In this document: positions 26,683-36,417 of the stretch, one piece after another
Layout: every line of letters starts with the position of its first letter
Position numbering within the stretch: the first letter of the stretch is position 1
Assembly (NCBI RefSeq): GCF_001613805.1
Contig: NZ_LPVY01000013.1
Span: 280,000-343,999 of the forward strand
Direction of reading: 5' to 3'
DNA from: Thalassospira lucentensis
Lineage (GTDB): Bacteria > Pseudomonadota > Alphaproteobacteria > Rhodospirillales > Thalassospiraceae
DNA: 64,000 bases
Notes under the pieces: model-generated
Databases searched by the model: none
Seen by the model: only the letters and a program-made list of their open reading frames with translations
Told to the model about the DNA's origin: nothing
Program-made: the position numbers and the translations under genes

Positions 26683-27962
26683 TGCTGATACTGATTGCGG
26701 TACTGTTTACGGTTTTTCTGGTCATCGGAATGCCTGTCGCCTTTGCCCTGGCACTTGCTTCGGTGCCGGTCTTCATTCTGACCGGGGCCATGCCGCCAAC
26801 CGTGGTGATCCAGAAAATGGTAACGGCAACACAAAGCTTCCCGCTTTTGGCCGTACCGTTCTTTATCCTTGCCGGCAACCTGATGAATGTGACGGGGATT
26901 ACATTCCGCCTGGTCAAATTTGCCCGTCTGCTGACCGGCTGGATGGCCGGGGGGCTGGCGCAGGTTTCCATCGTTTTAAGCTTCATGATGGGCGGGATTT
27001 CAGGCTCGGCTGTTGCCGATGCCTCGATGGAGGCGCGCCTTCTGGGGCCCAGCATGATCAAGCAGGGCTATTCCAAGGCATCGACCGCTGCTGTTCTGGC
27101 CTTCGGGTCGGTTATCACCGCGACCATTCCGCCAAGCATTGGTTTGATCCTGTTCGGGTTTGTGAATGAGGTTTCGATCGGTCGTCTGTTCCTCGCGGGT
27201 ATTTTGCCCGGCATTTTCCTGACGATTGTTCTGATGATCACGTCCTGGTTTGTGGCGCATAAAAACGGCTACAAACCCGATCTGCCAACGGTGCCGAGTG
27301 CAAAAGAACTTTGGTCGAGCTTTTCGGAAAGTATCTGGGCACTGGCATTTCCGGTCATTCTGATCGTCGGTTTCCGGTTCGGCCTGTTTACTGCGACCGA
27401 GGCAGGGGCTTTCCTGGTTTTCTATGCGCTTTGTGTCGGGTTTTTCGTTTATCGGGAACTGGACTGGAAAAAGCTTTACGAGGCAGTGACCGGTTCTGTT
27501 TCCGATCTTGGAATGGTGATGTTGCTGATCATTATGGCTGCCGTTCTTGGCTATGCCATGACCATCGAACGTGCACCCCAGCAGATTACCGAATTTGTCA
27601 CAACGCTTACCGAAAACCCGGTTCTGATCCTGACCCTTGTTGTTGCGGTCCTTGTCATCAGTGGCATGTTCCTTGAAGGGGCGGCAAATATCCTTCTGGT
27701 TACGCCGATTGTCATGCCGGTTCTCGTCAATGCCGGATATGACTCGGTCCATATGGGGATTTTGATCGTGACGCTGATCAACTTTGGCGGTCTGACGCCG
27801 CCGGTCGGGGTCATCATGTTTACGGTTTGCGGCATTCTTGATGTCAAAACCGGTGCTTATACCCGGGCATCGATCCCGTTCTTCATTGCGATGGCGGTAT
27901 TTTTCATTCTGATGGCGGCAGTGCCAAGCTTGACGTTGTTATTGCCCAACGCCTTGATGTAA
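26682..27962 (+). CDS. TRAP transporter large permease, DctM family
   Basis: 426 residues with about twelve membrane helices. Family motifs include SFPLLAVPFFILAGNLMN, MMGGISGSAVADASM and a C-terminal GGLTPPVGVIMF. It is the ion-coupled transport subunit, probably Na+-driven as in other TRAP systems. The 1-base overlap with dctQ and the regulator gene 53 bases downstream define one operon. Confidence 0.95.
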   Translation: MLILIAVLFTVFLVIGMPVAFALALASVPVFILTGAMPPTVVIQKMVTATQSFPLLAVPFFILAGNLMNVTGITFRLVKFARLLTGWMAGGLAQVSIVLSFMMGGISGSAVADASMEARLLGPSMIKQGYSKASTAAVLAFGSVITATIPPSIGLILFGFVNEVSIGRLFLAGILPGIFLTIVLMITSWFVAHKNGYKPDLPTVPSAKELWSSFSESIWALAFPVILIVGFRFGLFTATEAGAFLVFYALCVGFFVYRELDWKKLYEAVTGSVSDLGMVMLLIIMAAVLGYAMTIERAPQQITEFVTTLTENPVLILTLVVAVLVISGMFLEGAANILLVTPIVMPVLVNAGYDSVHMGILIVTLINFGGLTPPVGVIMFTVCGILDVKTGAYTRASIPFFIAMAVFFILMAAVPSLTLLLPNALM

Positions 27963-28015
27963 TTAGGGACCCAAAGGATGCAGGCATTGCGCAATTGCCG
28001 GGGAGTTGAGTGAAG

Positions 28016-28732
28016 ATGAACACATTTATGGGCGGTTTCATGCCTGTTCAGGATGGCGGGATAAAAGCCAATGCGCATGTTCCGGCCTCGGCACTTGTGT
28101 ATGAGGAAATCAGAAGCCGGATCATTTCGCTGGCACTTCCGCCTGAAACAACACTGGTTCGGGCGGAACTGGCCGAAAGCTTCAAAGTCAGTCAATCCCC
28201 GGTGCGTGAAGCCATCATGCGTCTGGAACAGGACGGGCTGGTTGCATCCTATCCCCAGTCGCGCACCATTGTGACCAAGATAGATGTTGCCCGCATTCGC
28301 GAAGAACATTTTTTGCGCGTTGCTGCGGAATGCGAAGTTGTTCGGCAATTGGCGGAAATGGGCGAAACCGGCGCGGTTGTCAAAGCCAAGGGCATTATCA
28401 AAATGCAGGAAGCACTTGCAGGCGATATCGAACAGATCGATCTGTTCAAGCAGCTTGACGAGACGTTTCATGCCGCCCTGTTTACCGGTGTGAACCAGTC
28501 CAACCTACATGTGCAGGTAACGGCGCGAAGCGGCCACCTGGCACGCGTTCGCATGCTTGATCTGCCGCGTGCAGGCAAAATGCTTTCGGTGCTTGAGGGG
28601 CACAAGGCGGTTATTGCAGCGATCCAGTCTGGTGACGGAAATCTGGCCAGTTCTGAAATGCGCAAGCACCTTTCAGGGACGATGGAACGTTTGCCGCAGA
28701 TCGTCGAAGAAAACAGGGAACTGTTTTCATAA
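28016..28732 (+). CDS. GntR-family (FadR-type) regulator
   Basis: 238 residues from ATG 28016 (MNTFMGGF), with GGGAG 10 bases ahead; GTG 28010 is an alternative. The winged helix includes LAESFKVSQSPVREAIMRLEQDGLV. The C-terminal FCD-type helical domain carries the residues that usually bind a metal and a small acid (DETFHAALF among them). Last gene of the TRAP operon, so it most likely senses the imported substrate or its product and represses the operon. Confidence 0.9.
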   Translation: MNTFMGGFMPVQDGGIKANAHVPASALVYEEIRSRIISLALPPETTLVRAELAESFKVSQSPVREAIMRLEQDGLVASYPQSRTIVTKIDVARIREEHFLRVAAECEVVRQLAEMGETGAVVKAKGIIKMQEALAGDIEQIDLFKQLDETFHAALFTGVNQSNLHVQVTARSGHLARVRMLDLPRAGKMLSVLEGHKAVIAAIQSGDGNLASSEMRKHLSGTMERLPQIVEENRELFS

Positions 28733-28764
28733 GGTTTTGGCCTTCCTCCCGGGCGACCGGTGCA

Positions 28765-28806
28765 ATCCGGCGAGGCGTTCGTGGTAAACGCCTCGCCGGA
28801 TTTTTG
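28765..28806 (+). terminator. rho-independent terminator of the DctPQM-gntR operon
   Basis: A 15-bp stem (ATCCGGCGAGGCGTT with its complement at 28787-28801), 7-base loop, then TTTTT. Confidence 0.9.
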
Positions 28807-28886
28807 TTTGTCCGGATTTCGGGGGCCGAGGGGCTTTGCGGAACTGCTGCAATCGCATATCGTGTGGCTCCTGAAAAGGAACAGAA

Positions 28887-29786
28887 ATGCAAACAAGTTT
28901 TCGCCAGTACCGGTCTGAAGCTGCCAGTCACAGCCATGATGATTTTCACCAGATCATCATTGCCGACCTTGGCATGCTTGAGCTTGAGATAGAGGGGCGT
29001 GGCGGATGTGTTTCCGGTCGCAGACTGGCCTTTGTTCCGGCGGGCGATACCCATGCCTATCGGGCGGTGGGGATGAACCGGTTCCTTGTGCTTGATGTCG
29101 ATACCGAAGTCGCGGCGCAGACTGGCCTTGAAAGGCTTTGGCATCAGGCGGGGGCATCGCCCTATCTTGAAGTCGTGGCGGGATATGCGGGACATTTGAC
29201 CGGTCTTTTGCAGGGGCTTGAACAAAAGCGGGTGATATCGCGGATACGGCGCATCGCCCCTGACGGGCAGGGAAACCTTCAGCCGGAAAATCTGTCATTG
29301 CTGCATATGGCGGGGATTGCGACCTGCGAAAGTGCCTTTGCCGATGATGCCTTCATTTGCCAAACCTTGCGTGAGGTGCTTGGCCATTCGGCAGCCGCGC
29401 AGGGCCGCGATACTGATTCCGGTCAGGGCATTCCGATGCGGTTGCAACGGTTGCTTGCCTGGATTGAACTGCGCCTGTCCGCACCGATTGGGATTTCTGA
29501 AATGGCAATGATTACAGCGCAATCGGAAAGCGCGCTATTTGCCACCTTCCAGCGCCATCTGGGGACAACGCCGATGCGATGGCTTGGTGAACAAAGATTG
29601 CAGCGCGCCCATGCGATGCTTGGCGATCCGAAAAATACCATGACACTTGGCAATATCGCACGAGAGGTCGGCTTCACCGATCAAAGCGCCTTTTCACGTG
29701 CCTTTTCTCGGCGGTTCGGACATGCACCGATTGCGCTTCGGCGCGGGTCGGCCACGGCAAGTGATGGTTCATCCTACCAGTCGTAA
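28887..29786 (+). CDS. AraC-family regulator with cupin sensor
   Basis: 299 residues; AAGGA lies before ATG 28887. The N-terminal cupin shows HSHDDFHQII and VPAGDTHAYRAVG, and the C-terminus has the two helix-turn-helix units (ISEMAMITAQSESALFATFQR and LGNIAREVGFTDQSAFSRAF). Its last 13 bases overlap the convergent LysR gene. No DNA target is evident from the position; the DMT exporter genes are distant. Confidence 0.88.
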   Translation: MQTSFRQYRSEAASHSHDDFHQIIIADLGMLELEIEGRGGCVSGRRLAFVPAGDTHAYRAVGMNRFLVLDVDTEVAAQTGLERLWHQAGASPYLEVVAGYAGHLTGLLQGLEQKRVISRIRRIAPDGQGNLQPENLSLLHMAGIATCESAFADDAFICQTLREVLGHSAAAQGRDTDSGQGIPMRLQRLLAWIELRLSAPIGISEMAMITAQSESALFATFQRHLGTTPMRWLGEQRLQRAHAMLGDPKNTMTLGNIAREVGFTDQSAFSRAFSRRFGHAPIALRRGSATASDGSSYQS

Positions 29787-30703
29787 TCATCGGGAATATT
29801 CGATTTCAGATCGCTTCGTCGCACCAGCTCAAGGAAGGCCATCGCCGCCGGGGAAAGGGTGCGCCCGGATCGCCAGATCAATCCAATATGTCGCAGTAAT
29901 TCCGGCTTTTCCAATGGCCGGAATATCAACGGTTCCCGCCCCAAAACCGGAAGGGTCAGCGCGGGCAGGGCTGTCACGCCCAAACCTTGTGAAACGAAGG
30001 CCCCGGCCGTGGCAAGATGGGACACCTCGAACCGGGGGCGGAAGGGAATGTTGTTTTGTGCGCAGGCTGCATCAATCAATGTGCGGACACTTGTGCCCGA
30101 TGCCATGGCGACAATCGGCTCGGCAATCAGTTCTTCCCATGTGTAGGGACGTTTTTCATCAAGGATGCCGCCGGGCGCACCAACCGCAATGAACCGGTCC
30201 GTCAGCAGTTTTTGAAAGGACAGATTATCGGTTGCCTGAACCACCCCTGCGGTAAAACCAAGATCGGCCTGACCCATTTCGACTTCGCGGATCACACCGT
30301 CCGAAAGAACATCGTTGATCTGCACATCAATATCGGGATGAGCGTCCATGAAACTGGAAATCAGTGGCGGGAGCAAGCCGGCCGTAACGGATGGAAGACC
30401 GGCAATTGTCAGGCGTCCGCGTCGTGCGGCAAGATAGGAATCAAATTCAGACAGCGCATTTTCGGCTGTACCAAGCATCCGTTCGGCGAGATGACGAAAA
30501 ACGCTGCCCTGTTGGGTCAGGGCGACATTGCGCGTATCGCGGTCAAACAGGCGCGTGCCGGTGCGTTGTTCAAGTCGGCTGATTTGCCGGCTTAGTGCTG
30601 ATCCCGAAAGGCCAAGTTTGTCTGCCGTTGCCCGAAAACTTCCGCTTTCGGACAAAAGAATGAAGGCCCGGATTTCATCCATGTCAATATTAATGCGTTT
30701 CAT
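29774..30703 (-). CDS. LysR-family regulator, likely controller of the TAXI/AtuA operon
   Basis: 309 residues from ATG 30703; an internal ATG at 30682 (MDEIRAFILL) would give the more usual LysR start. Helix-turn-helix SFRATADKLGLSGSALSRQISRLE. Divergent from the TAXI transporter operon at 30836, and the perfect repeat TTAATGC-N7-GCATTAA lies over its start region. The standard arrangement suggests that it activates the transporter and represses itself. Confidence 0.9.
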   Translation of the reverse strand: MKRINIDMDEIRAFILLSESGSFRATADKLGLSGSALSRQISRLEQRTGTRLFDRDTRNVALTQQGSVFRHLAERMLGTAENALSEFDSYLAARRGRLTIAGLPSVTAGLLPPLISSFMDAHPDIDVQINDVLSDGVIREVEMGQADLGFTAGVVQATDNLSFQKLLTDRFIAVGAPGGILDEKRPYTWEELIAEPIVAMASGTSVRTLIDAACAQNNIPFRPRFEVSHLATAGAFVSQGLGVTALPALTLPVLGREPLIFRPLEKPELLRHIGLIWRSGRTLSPAAMAFLELVRRSDLKSNIPDDYDW

Positions 30704-30710
30704 GCATTAA
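30690..30710. promoter_or_regulatory. probable LysR operator
   Basis: TTAATGC and GCATTAA, 7 bases apart, form a perfect inverted repeat containing a T-N11-A core, in the divergent region between the LysR gene and the TAXI operon. It covers the ATG at 30703, which favours autorepression or the downstream start at 30682. Confidence 0.5.
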
Positions 30711-30835
30711 TTATGTCATTTTAATCACTTCAGGCAACAAAAGTTATAGGGCAAGCTTTGGTCTGGCTGACGGAAAACAAACTGAAAAATATCCGCAGTA
30801 CAAAATGCCCCACGGGGCTTAGGGAGGAATATCCT

Positions 30836-31804
30836 ATGAAAATGATGAAGATCGTTCTTGCCGGAGCGATGGCTATTGGCCTTTCGTTTCCGGCTTTCGC
30901 CCAGCAAAAGCTGCTGATTGGTTCGACCTCGGCATCGTCAAGCCACTATGGCTACTTCGTTGCTGTGGCAAAACTGATCAATGACAATGTTGCCGATATC
31001 GAGGCATCGGTTGTTGAGACCGGTGCCACAATGGATAATTTGCGTCGTATCGAACGCAAACAGATTGACCTTGGGCTTGTGACGACAAACGTTGCCCAGC
31101 ATGCCGTTGCCGGAACCAACAAGTTTGACGGCCATGCAATGGATCTGGGGCTTTTGTGGGTTTATACCGGTGCACCACAAAACGTGATCGTGCGCGATGA
31201 TGCTGGTGTCGAAAATCTTGCGGGTCTTGCCGATGTCCGCTTCAATCCGGGGATCAAGGGATCGGCAACAGAAAGCACAACCGAGGCGGTTTTCAATGCT
31301 CTTGGTCTGAGCGCGGATTACGTGCGTGGGTCGACAACGGATGTTGTCGACATGATCAAGGACAACCGTGTGGCGGGTTACGTAAAATCCGGTGCCGGTG
31401 AAAAGCTTGACAGTTCAACGATTGATATCGCGACCTTTACCCCCATTCGCGTGCTTGGCCTGACGGATGATCAGAAGGCAACCCTGATTGAAAAGATGCC
31501 GGATGTTTCCGTGGTTGATGTTCCGGCTGGTGCGGCGGATGGTGTTCCTGCCTACACGACCTGGAGCTTTGGCGTAGGTGTCGGTGCCGGTCCCAATCTG
31601 TCCGAAGAAACCGCTTATCAGATCGTTAAGGCGGCGATGGAAGACAAGGAAGTACAGGGGGCCGCGATGGCCAGTGTCAAGGGCGTTGATCTTGCAAAAC
31701 TGACCTTGCAATACGCGACAATTCCGTTGCATCCGGGTGCTGCGAAATGGTTCCGTGAACAGGGGATCGAAATCCCGGCACGGCTTGATCCGGCGAAGCA
31801 ATAA
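30836..31804 (+). CDS. TAXI-family TRAP solute-binding protein
   Basis: 322 residues from ATG 30836, behind a strong GGGAGGA. The signal peptide is at about 1-23 (ends FPAFAQQ). The mature part opens LLIGSTSASSSHYGYFVAVA, the usual TAXI first strand and helix, and includes a VSVVDVPAG region. TAXI receptors feed fused TRAP permeases and bind ligands such as glutamate or other organic acids. Followed directly by the fused permease. Confidence 0.92.
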   Translation: MKMMKIVLAGAMAIGLSFPAFAQQKLLIGSTSASSSHYGYFVAVAKLINDNVADIEASVVETGATMDNLRRIERKQIDLGLVTTNVAQHAVAGTNKFDGHAMDLGLLWVYTGAPQNVIVRDDAGVENLAGLADVRFNPGIKGSATESTTEAVFNALGLSADYVRGSTTDVVDMIKDNRVAGYVKSGAGEKLDSSTIDIATFTPIRVLGLTDDQKATLIEKMPDVSVVDVPAGAADGVPAYTTWSFGVGVGAGPNLSEETAYQIVKAAMEDKEVQGAAMASVKGVDLAKLTLQYATIPLHPGAAKWFREQGIEIPARLDPAKQ

Positions 31805-31840
31805 GTCGCCTATATAAAAAGAATATCAGGGAAAATCGTC

Positions 31841-33706
31841 ATGTTGGATCGCGTTCAAAGCGGGCTTGCACTGCTGGTTGGTGCCTTTGTTTTCTATACG
31901 GCAGCGACAGGACCATTTGAAAGTCTTATCCAGCGGGCGATTTTTCTTGCGCTGGTGGTTTGTCTGGGACTTGCCATCTATCCGTTGGGGCACGAACGGC
32001 CCTGGCGCAAACTGGGCATTTGCATCGATGTGCTGATTGCCGCGATTACCCTTTGCGCATGCAGCTATATCGTTGTGAATTACGATGAAATCATGACTTC
32101 CTTGCCGTGGGCGACGACGCTGGACATGGTTTTGACAGCAGGACTTGTTCTCGCGGTTCTGGAAGTCGGTCGCCGTGCCGTGGGTATCATTTTCCCGGCA
32201 CTGGTCGTGATCGGCCTGGCTTATGCACTATTGGGCGATAACCTTCCAGGCAGCCTTGGTCATCGCGGCTTTGACATGGCCTTTGTCACCGAAACCATTT
32301 TCCTTGGCGATCTTGGTGTATGGGGCATGCTGACTGGGGTTGCGGCAACTGTTATTGCTGCCTTTGTGCTGTTCGGGGCGCTTTTGTTGCATACCGGCGG
32401 CGGCCAAAGTTTTATGGACCTAGCTATGCGGTTGGGCGGTCGACAGGCGGGCGGTGCTGCGAAAATCGCAACCATTGCCAGCGGTCTGTTCGGGATGATT
32501 TCCGGATCGGCTGTTGCCAATGTTGCCACGACTGGCAACTTTACCATTCCGATGATGCGTCGCCTTGGTTATCCGGCACCGTTTGCAGCAGCCGTCGAAG
32601 CCGTGGCGTCGACGGGCGGACAGATTGCACCGCCGATCATGGGGGCGGCGGCCTTTGTGATGGCGGAAATTCTTGGCATTTCGTATGTCGATGTGATGGT
32701 TGCTGCGGTCATTCCGGCTTTGCTGTTTTATCTTTCTGTTTTTGTCACCGTGCATATTGTTTCGGTTCGGCGCAACCTGCGCCTCGTGCCGGAAGATGAA
32801 TTACCGTCATGGTCCGAAATTTTGCAATTGCGCCGTGTTTTGCCGATTGTTGCCGCCCTTTTGGGCCTTGGGATCGGGATATTCATGGGCCGGTCGGTTG
32901 CGACGTCTGCCTTTTACGGAATTGGCGGATTGCTTGTGGCATTTGTTGCCACATCCTATGGAGCCCTTTCGGTGAAAACCATGGCTCATCGCGTTCTGGC
33001 CGGGATTGCTGACGCGGGAAAAGGGATGGTGATCATTGGCGTGTTGCTTGCGGGGGCGCAAATTCTTGTTTCCATGATCAATCTGACCGGTATCGGAGTG
33101 ACGCTAAGCTCGCTAATTGTCTCTTTTGCGGGGGATTCGACCGTTCTGGTGGCGATTGTCGTCGGTCTTGTCTGCATGGTGATGGGGATGGGATTGCCGA
33201 CGACAGCAGCCTACGTGCTGGTGGCGGCGGTTCTTGCACCTGCGATGACTGCTGTCGGGGTTGAGCCGCTGACCGCACATTTGTTTGTGTTCTATTTTGC
33301 GACGACTTCAGTAATTACGCCGCCGGTTTGCGTTGCGGTATTTGTCGGGGCGGGAATTGCCGGGACAAACTGGCTGCCCGCGGCGATGGAGGCCGTGCGA
33401 CTTGGCGCGATGACCTATGTCGTGCCCTTCATGTTGCTGATGTATCCGGGCATGACCGGCGGTGGTGGTGCATTATCGGTGCTTAATGCCCTTTTGTCCG
33501 GACTGGTTCTTGTGTTTGCGATCCCGGCTTTGTTGGGTGGGCAGCGTTTTTGGGGGCAGCTATGGCTTGATCGCGGTATGCTGGTTGTGGTCATCGTTCT
33601 CGCCCTTTGGCCCTTTGCCCTAGCCCCATTTATTGCTGCAGGTGTGCTTGCCACCGGGTTTTATTTTGGCAAAAAACAGCCTTCTGTTCCGGAGGCACCG
33701 CAATGA
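31841..33706 (+). CDS. TRAP transporter fused permease (DctQM fusion)
   Basis: 621 residues, the size of the fused 4TM-12TM permeases that pair with TAXI receptors. Motifs of the M part: GLFGMISGSAVANVATTGNF, STGGQIAPPIMGAAAFVMAE and MGMGLPTTAAYVLVAAVLAP. AGGGAAA precedes the ATG. Its stop overlaps the next ATG by four bases (ATGA at 33703-33706), so transport and the AtuA-like enzyme are translationally coupled. Confidence 0.94.
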   Translation: MLDRVQSGLALLVGAFVFYTAATGPFESLIQRAIFLALVVCLGLAIYPLGHERPWRKLGICIDVLIAAITLCACSYIVVNYDEIMTSLPWATTLDMVLTAGLVLAVLEVGRRAVGIIFPALVVIGLAYALLGDNLPGSLGHRGFDMAFVTETIFLGDLGVWGMLTGVAATVIAAFVLFGALLLHTGGGQSFMDLAMRLGGRQAGGAAKIATIASGLFGMISGSAVANVATTGNFTIPMMRRLGYPAPFAAAVEAVASTGGQIAPPIMGAAAFVMAEILGISYVDVMVAAVIPALLFYLSVFVTVHIVSVRRNLRLVPEDELPSWSEILQLRRVLPIVAALLGLGIGIFMGRSVATSAFYGIGGLLVAFVATSYGALSVKTMAHRVLAGIADAGKGMVIIGVLLAGAQILVSMINLTGIGVTLSSLIVSFAGDSTVLVAIVVGLVCMVMGMGLPTTAAYVLVAAVLAPAMTAVGVEPLTAHLFVFYFATTSVITPPVCVAVFVGAGIAGTNWLPAAMEAVRLGAMTYVVPFMLLMYPGMTGGGGALSVLNALLSGLVLVFAIPALLGGQRFWGQLWLDRGMLVVVIVLALWPFALAPFIAAGVLATGFYFGKKQPSVPEAPQ

Positions 33707-35043
33707 AAACCTTGCGGATCGGAACAGGTGCCGGTTTTGCCGGGGACAGGATAGAACCTGCGGTCGAACTGGTCAGGGACGGGGATCTCGATTACCTCGT
33801 ATTTGAATGCCTGGCAGAACGCACCATCGCCCTTGCACAGCAGGCAAGAATGGGTAATCCGGATGCCGGATATGACCCGTTGCTGGAACGGCGCATGAGG
33901 GCGGTATTGCCGATTTGCCGGGAAAAGGGTGTTCGCATCATTTCCAACATGGGGGCGGCAAACCCGTATGCCGCGGCACAAAAGACCTTGGTGGTGGCGC
34001 GCGAACTTGGTCTTTCGGGGCTGCGTGTGGCGGCCGTGACCGGGGATGATGTTTTGTCCGTACTTGATCCGGAAACATTCCATATCGACGATGCAGGCTG
34101 CTTGTTGGGGGCGTTTGATCGGAAACTGGTTTCTGCCAATGCCTATCTTGGTGCCGGACCTATTGTGGAGGCACTGGCAAGCGGGGCGGATGTTATCCTG
34201 ACCGGGCGTGCGGCCGATCCTGCGATGTTTCTGGCACCCCAGATTTACGAGTTCGGCTGGGAAATGGATGACTGGACGAGGCTTGGACGCGGGACGCTGG
34301 TTGGACATTTACTGGAATGCGGGGGGCAGATTACCGGCGGATACTTTGCCGATCCGGGCTTCAAGGATGTTCCGGATCTGGCTCGGCTTGGTTTTCCGTT
34401 AGCGGAAATTGATGCAAACGGTCAGGCGGTCATTACCAAGGTTAAAGGAACCGGTGGATTCGTTACTGCTGCAACCTGTAAGGAGCAGCTGCTGTACGAG
34501 GTTCACGATCCCGCCGCCTATCTTCAGCCTGATGTCATTGCCGATTTTTCCGGTGTGACAGTTTCGGAAATAGGTCCGGATCGTGTCGCGATTGCGGGCG
34601 GTGACGGCAAGCCAAGAACCGGGAAGCTTAAGGTTTCAATCGGGTATGTCGATTCCTGTATCGGTGAAGGGCAGATTTCATATGCTGGACCAGGTGCGCA
34701 TGAACGCGGACATTTGGCGCTTGATATCCTGAAAGAACGCATTGGTCTTGCGGGTATCGACTGCCAGGAATTGCGAGGGGAACTTATTGGCGTTGATGCG
34801 GTGCTGGGCAGTGGTGCTGTCGACCAGTCTGGTTGTGTGCCCGAAGTGCGCGTACGTTTTGTCGGGCGTACCAACAATATTTCCGATGCCGCGCGTATTG
34901 GTGAAGAAGTCGAGAGTCTTTATCTGAACGGTCCGGCTGCGGGCGGTGGGGTGACTAAATCGGCGCGTGAAATCATTGCAATCGTTTCCGGTCTTCTGCC
35001 CGAAAAAGCGGTCAAAACCACTGTCGAGATATTGGAGGCCTGA
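33703..35043 (+). CDS. AtuA-like protein, DUF1446 domain
   Basis: 446 residues from ATG 33703 (MKTLRIGTGAGFAGDRIEP). The N-terminal GTGAGFAGDR, LVFECLAERTIALAQ and SNMGAANPYAAA motifs mark the acyclic terpene utilisation AtuA family (DUF1446), whose biochemistry is poorly defined. The family was named from Pseudomonas citronellol/geraniol breakdown, but many members sit beside transporters in non-terpene pathways. Here it is coupled to a TAXI transporter and to a separate C-terminal-like subunit, so it probably acts on the imported acid or its CoA ester. Confidence 0.85.
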   Translation: MKTLRIGTGAGFAGDRIEPAVELVRDGDLDYLVFECLAERTIALAQQARMGNPDAGYDPLLERRMRAVLPICREKGVRIISNMGAANPYAAAQKTLVVARELGLSGLRVAAVTGDDVLSVLDPETFHIDDAGCLLGAFDRKLVSANAYLGAGPIVEALASGADVILTGRAADPAMFLAPQIYEFGWEMDDWTRLGRGTLVGHLLECGGQITGGYFADPGFKDVPDLARLGFPLAEIDANGQAVITKVKGTGGFVTAATCKEQLLYEVHDPAAYLQPDVIADFSGVTVSEIGPDRVAIAGGDGKPRTGKLKVSIGYVDSCIGEGQISYAGPGAHERGHLALDILKERIGLAGIDCQELRGELIGVDAVLGSGAVDQSGCVPEVRVRFVGRTNNISDAARIGEEVESLYLNGPAAGGGVTKSAREIIAIVSGLLPEKAVKTTVEILEA

Positions 35044-35348
35044 TGATGTTGTTACGCGATATCGCCCATTCCCGAACAGGTGACAAAGGCAATATTTCCA
35101 ACATTTCCGTTATTGCCTATGACCCGGCACATTGGGACCGGATATTGGAAAAAGTCACCGCAGATCGCGTCAAACAGCACTTTGCCGGGCTGGTTGCGGG
35201 CGAGGTGATCCGCTATGAGTTGCCCGCTATTCAGGCGCTGAACTTTGTCATGCATGATGCCCTTGGCGGTGGCGTTACAAGGTCCCTGTCACTTGATCCG
35301 CATGGCAAATGCCTTAGTTCCCTGATGCTGACCTTGTCCGTTGAATAA
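35043..35348 (+). CDS. AtuA C-terminal-domain-like small subunit
   Basis: 101 residues. LLRDIAHSRTGDKGNISNISVIAYD is split by a conserved GDKGN turn, then PAIQALNFVMHDALGGG, which match the separate C-terminal domain of AtuA proteins. In some bacteria this domain is fused to DUF1446; here it is a distinct gene starting one base inside the previous stop (TGATG at 35041-35045). The two polypeptides probably form one complex. Last gene of the TAXI operon. Confidence 0.82.
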   Translation: MMLLRDIAHSRTGDKGNISNISVIAYDPAHWDRILEKVTADRVKQHFAGLVAGEVIRYELPAIQALNFVMHDALGGGVTRSLSLDPHGKCLSSLMLTLSVE

Positions 35349-35457
35349 GGGTAGCATTCCCTTCCTGTGACCAATAAATCCGGAGTTTGAGCAAAGACGT
35401 TTTCCCAATGGGGTGCTTTCATTCCCCCGCAATTAGTTGAACTCCGGGATGGCGTCC

Positions 35458-36351
35458 ATGACTTTGCTTGATCAACGTACGAAGGCCACCATGATTGGGG
35501 GCATTGCGATTGTGCTTTGGTCATTGCTGGCTTTGTTCACAACAGAAGCCGGCTCCATCCCTCCTTTTCAACTGGTCAGTCTTTGTTTTTCCGTTGCGGC
35601 CATTTTCAGCTTTATCTGGATCGCGCGCGGCGGGTTGGCGGCATTTCAGGCATGGAGGCAACCGGTTGGTGCCTGGGTGCTTGGGGTTGGCGGATTGTTT
35701 GGCTATCACTTTTTCTATTTCGTAGCCTTGGCCAATGCGCCCGCGGTTGATGCCAGTCTGATTGCCTATCTGTGGCCACTTTTTATTGTCCTGTTTTCAG
35801 CACTTCTGCCCGGCGAACGATTGCGCTGGTATCACACTGCCGGTGCTGTTCTGGGACTTTGCGGGGCTGCGGTTCTGGTAACCAGAGGGCAGGGCTTTGA
35901 TTTTGATCCGGCCTATGGCGTTGGCTATGGTGCGGCGATGATTTGTTCCATCCTGTGGTCGGGCTATTCGGTGCTTAACCGGCGTTATCGCAATGTTCCG
36001 GTCGAAGCCGTTTGCGGTTTTTGCGCCGGGGCGGCGGTGCTGGGGTTCATAACGCATGGCGTGACTGAAATCTGGGTCATGCCTGATACCGGGCAGTGGC
36101 TTGCGATTGTCGTACTTGGGCTTGGCCCGGTCGGGGTTGCTTTCTTTGTCTGGGATTATGGCACCAAGCATGGCGATATTCAGGTTCTGGGTGTCGCGTC
36201 TTATGGTGCACCGTTACTCAGCACGATCCTGCTGATCGGTTTTGGCAAAGCCGAAGCAAGCCCGACCGTGATCGCGGGGTGCCTTTTGATTGTTGGTGGC
36301 GCGCTTTTGGCTTCGATAAAAATGCTGCGACGGAAAACGGTTGTTGCGTGA
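35458..36351 (+). CDS. DMT-superfamily exporter, YddG-like
   Basis: 297 residues from ATG 35458, chosen because GGGA at 35446-35449 is 8 bases away. The first helix KATMIGGIAIVLWSLLALFTT closely follows the start of the E. coli aromatic amino acid exporter YddG. Ten helices overall. Substrate assignment is tentative. It precedes the deaminase gene by 66 bases, and the two may be cotranscribed. Confidence 0.85.
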   Translation: MTLLDQRTKATMIGGIAIVLWSLLALFTTEAGSIPPFQLVSLCFSVAAIFSFIWIARGGLAAFQAWRQPVGAWVLGVGGLFGYHFFYFVALANAPAVDASLIAYLWPLFIVLFSALLPGERLRWYHTAGAVLGLCGAAVLVTRGQGFDFDPAYGVGYGAAMICSILWSGYSVLNRRYRNVPVEAVCGFCAGAAVLGFITHGVTEIWVMPDTGQWLAIVVLGLGPVGVAFFVWDYGTKHGDIQVLGVASYGAPLLSTILLIGFGKAEASPTVIAGCLLIVGGALLASIKMLRRKTVVA

Positions 36352-36417
36352 CCCAGGGCCTTGTTGGCGCTAGAACTGGATTAGCAAAGAAAATAAAAAG
36401 ATCCGGAGCGCCCATAA

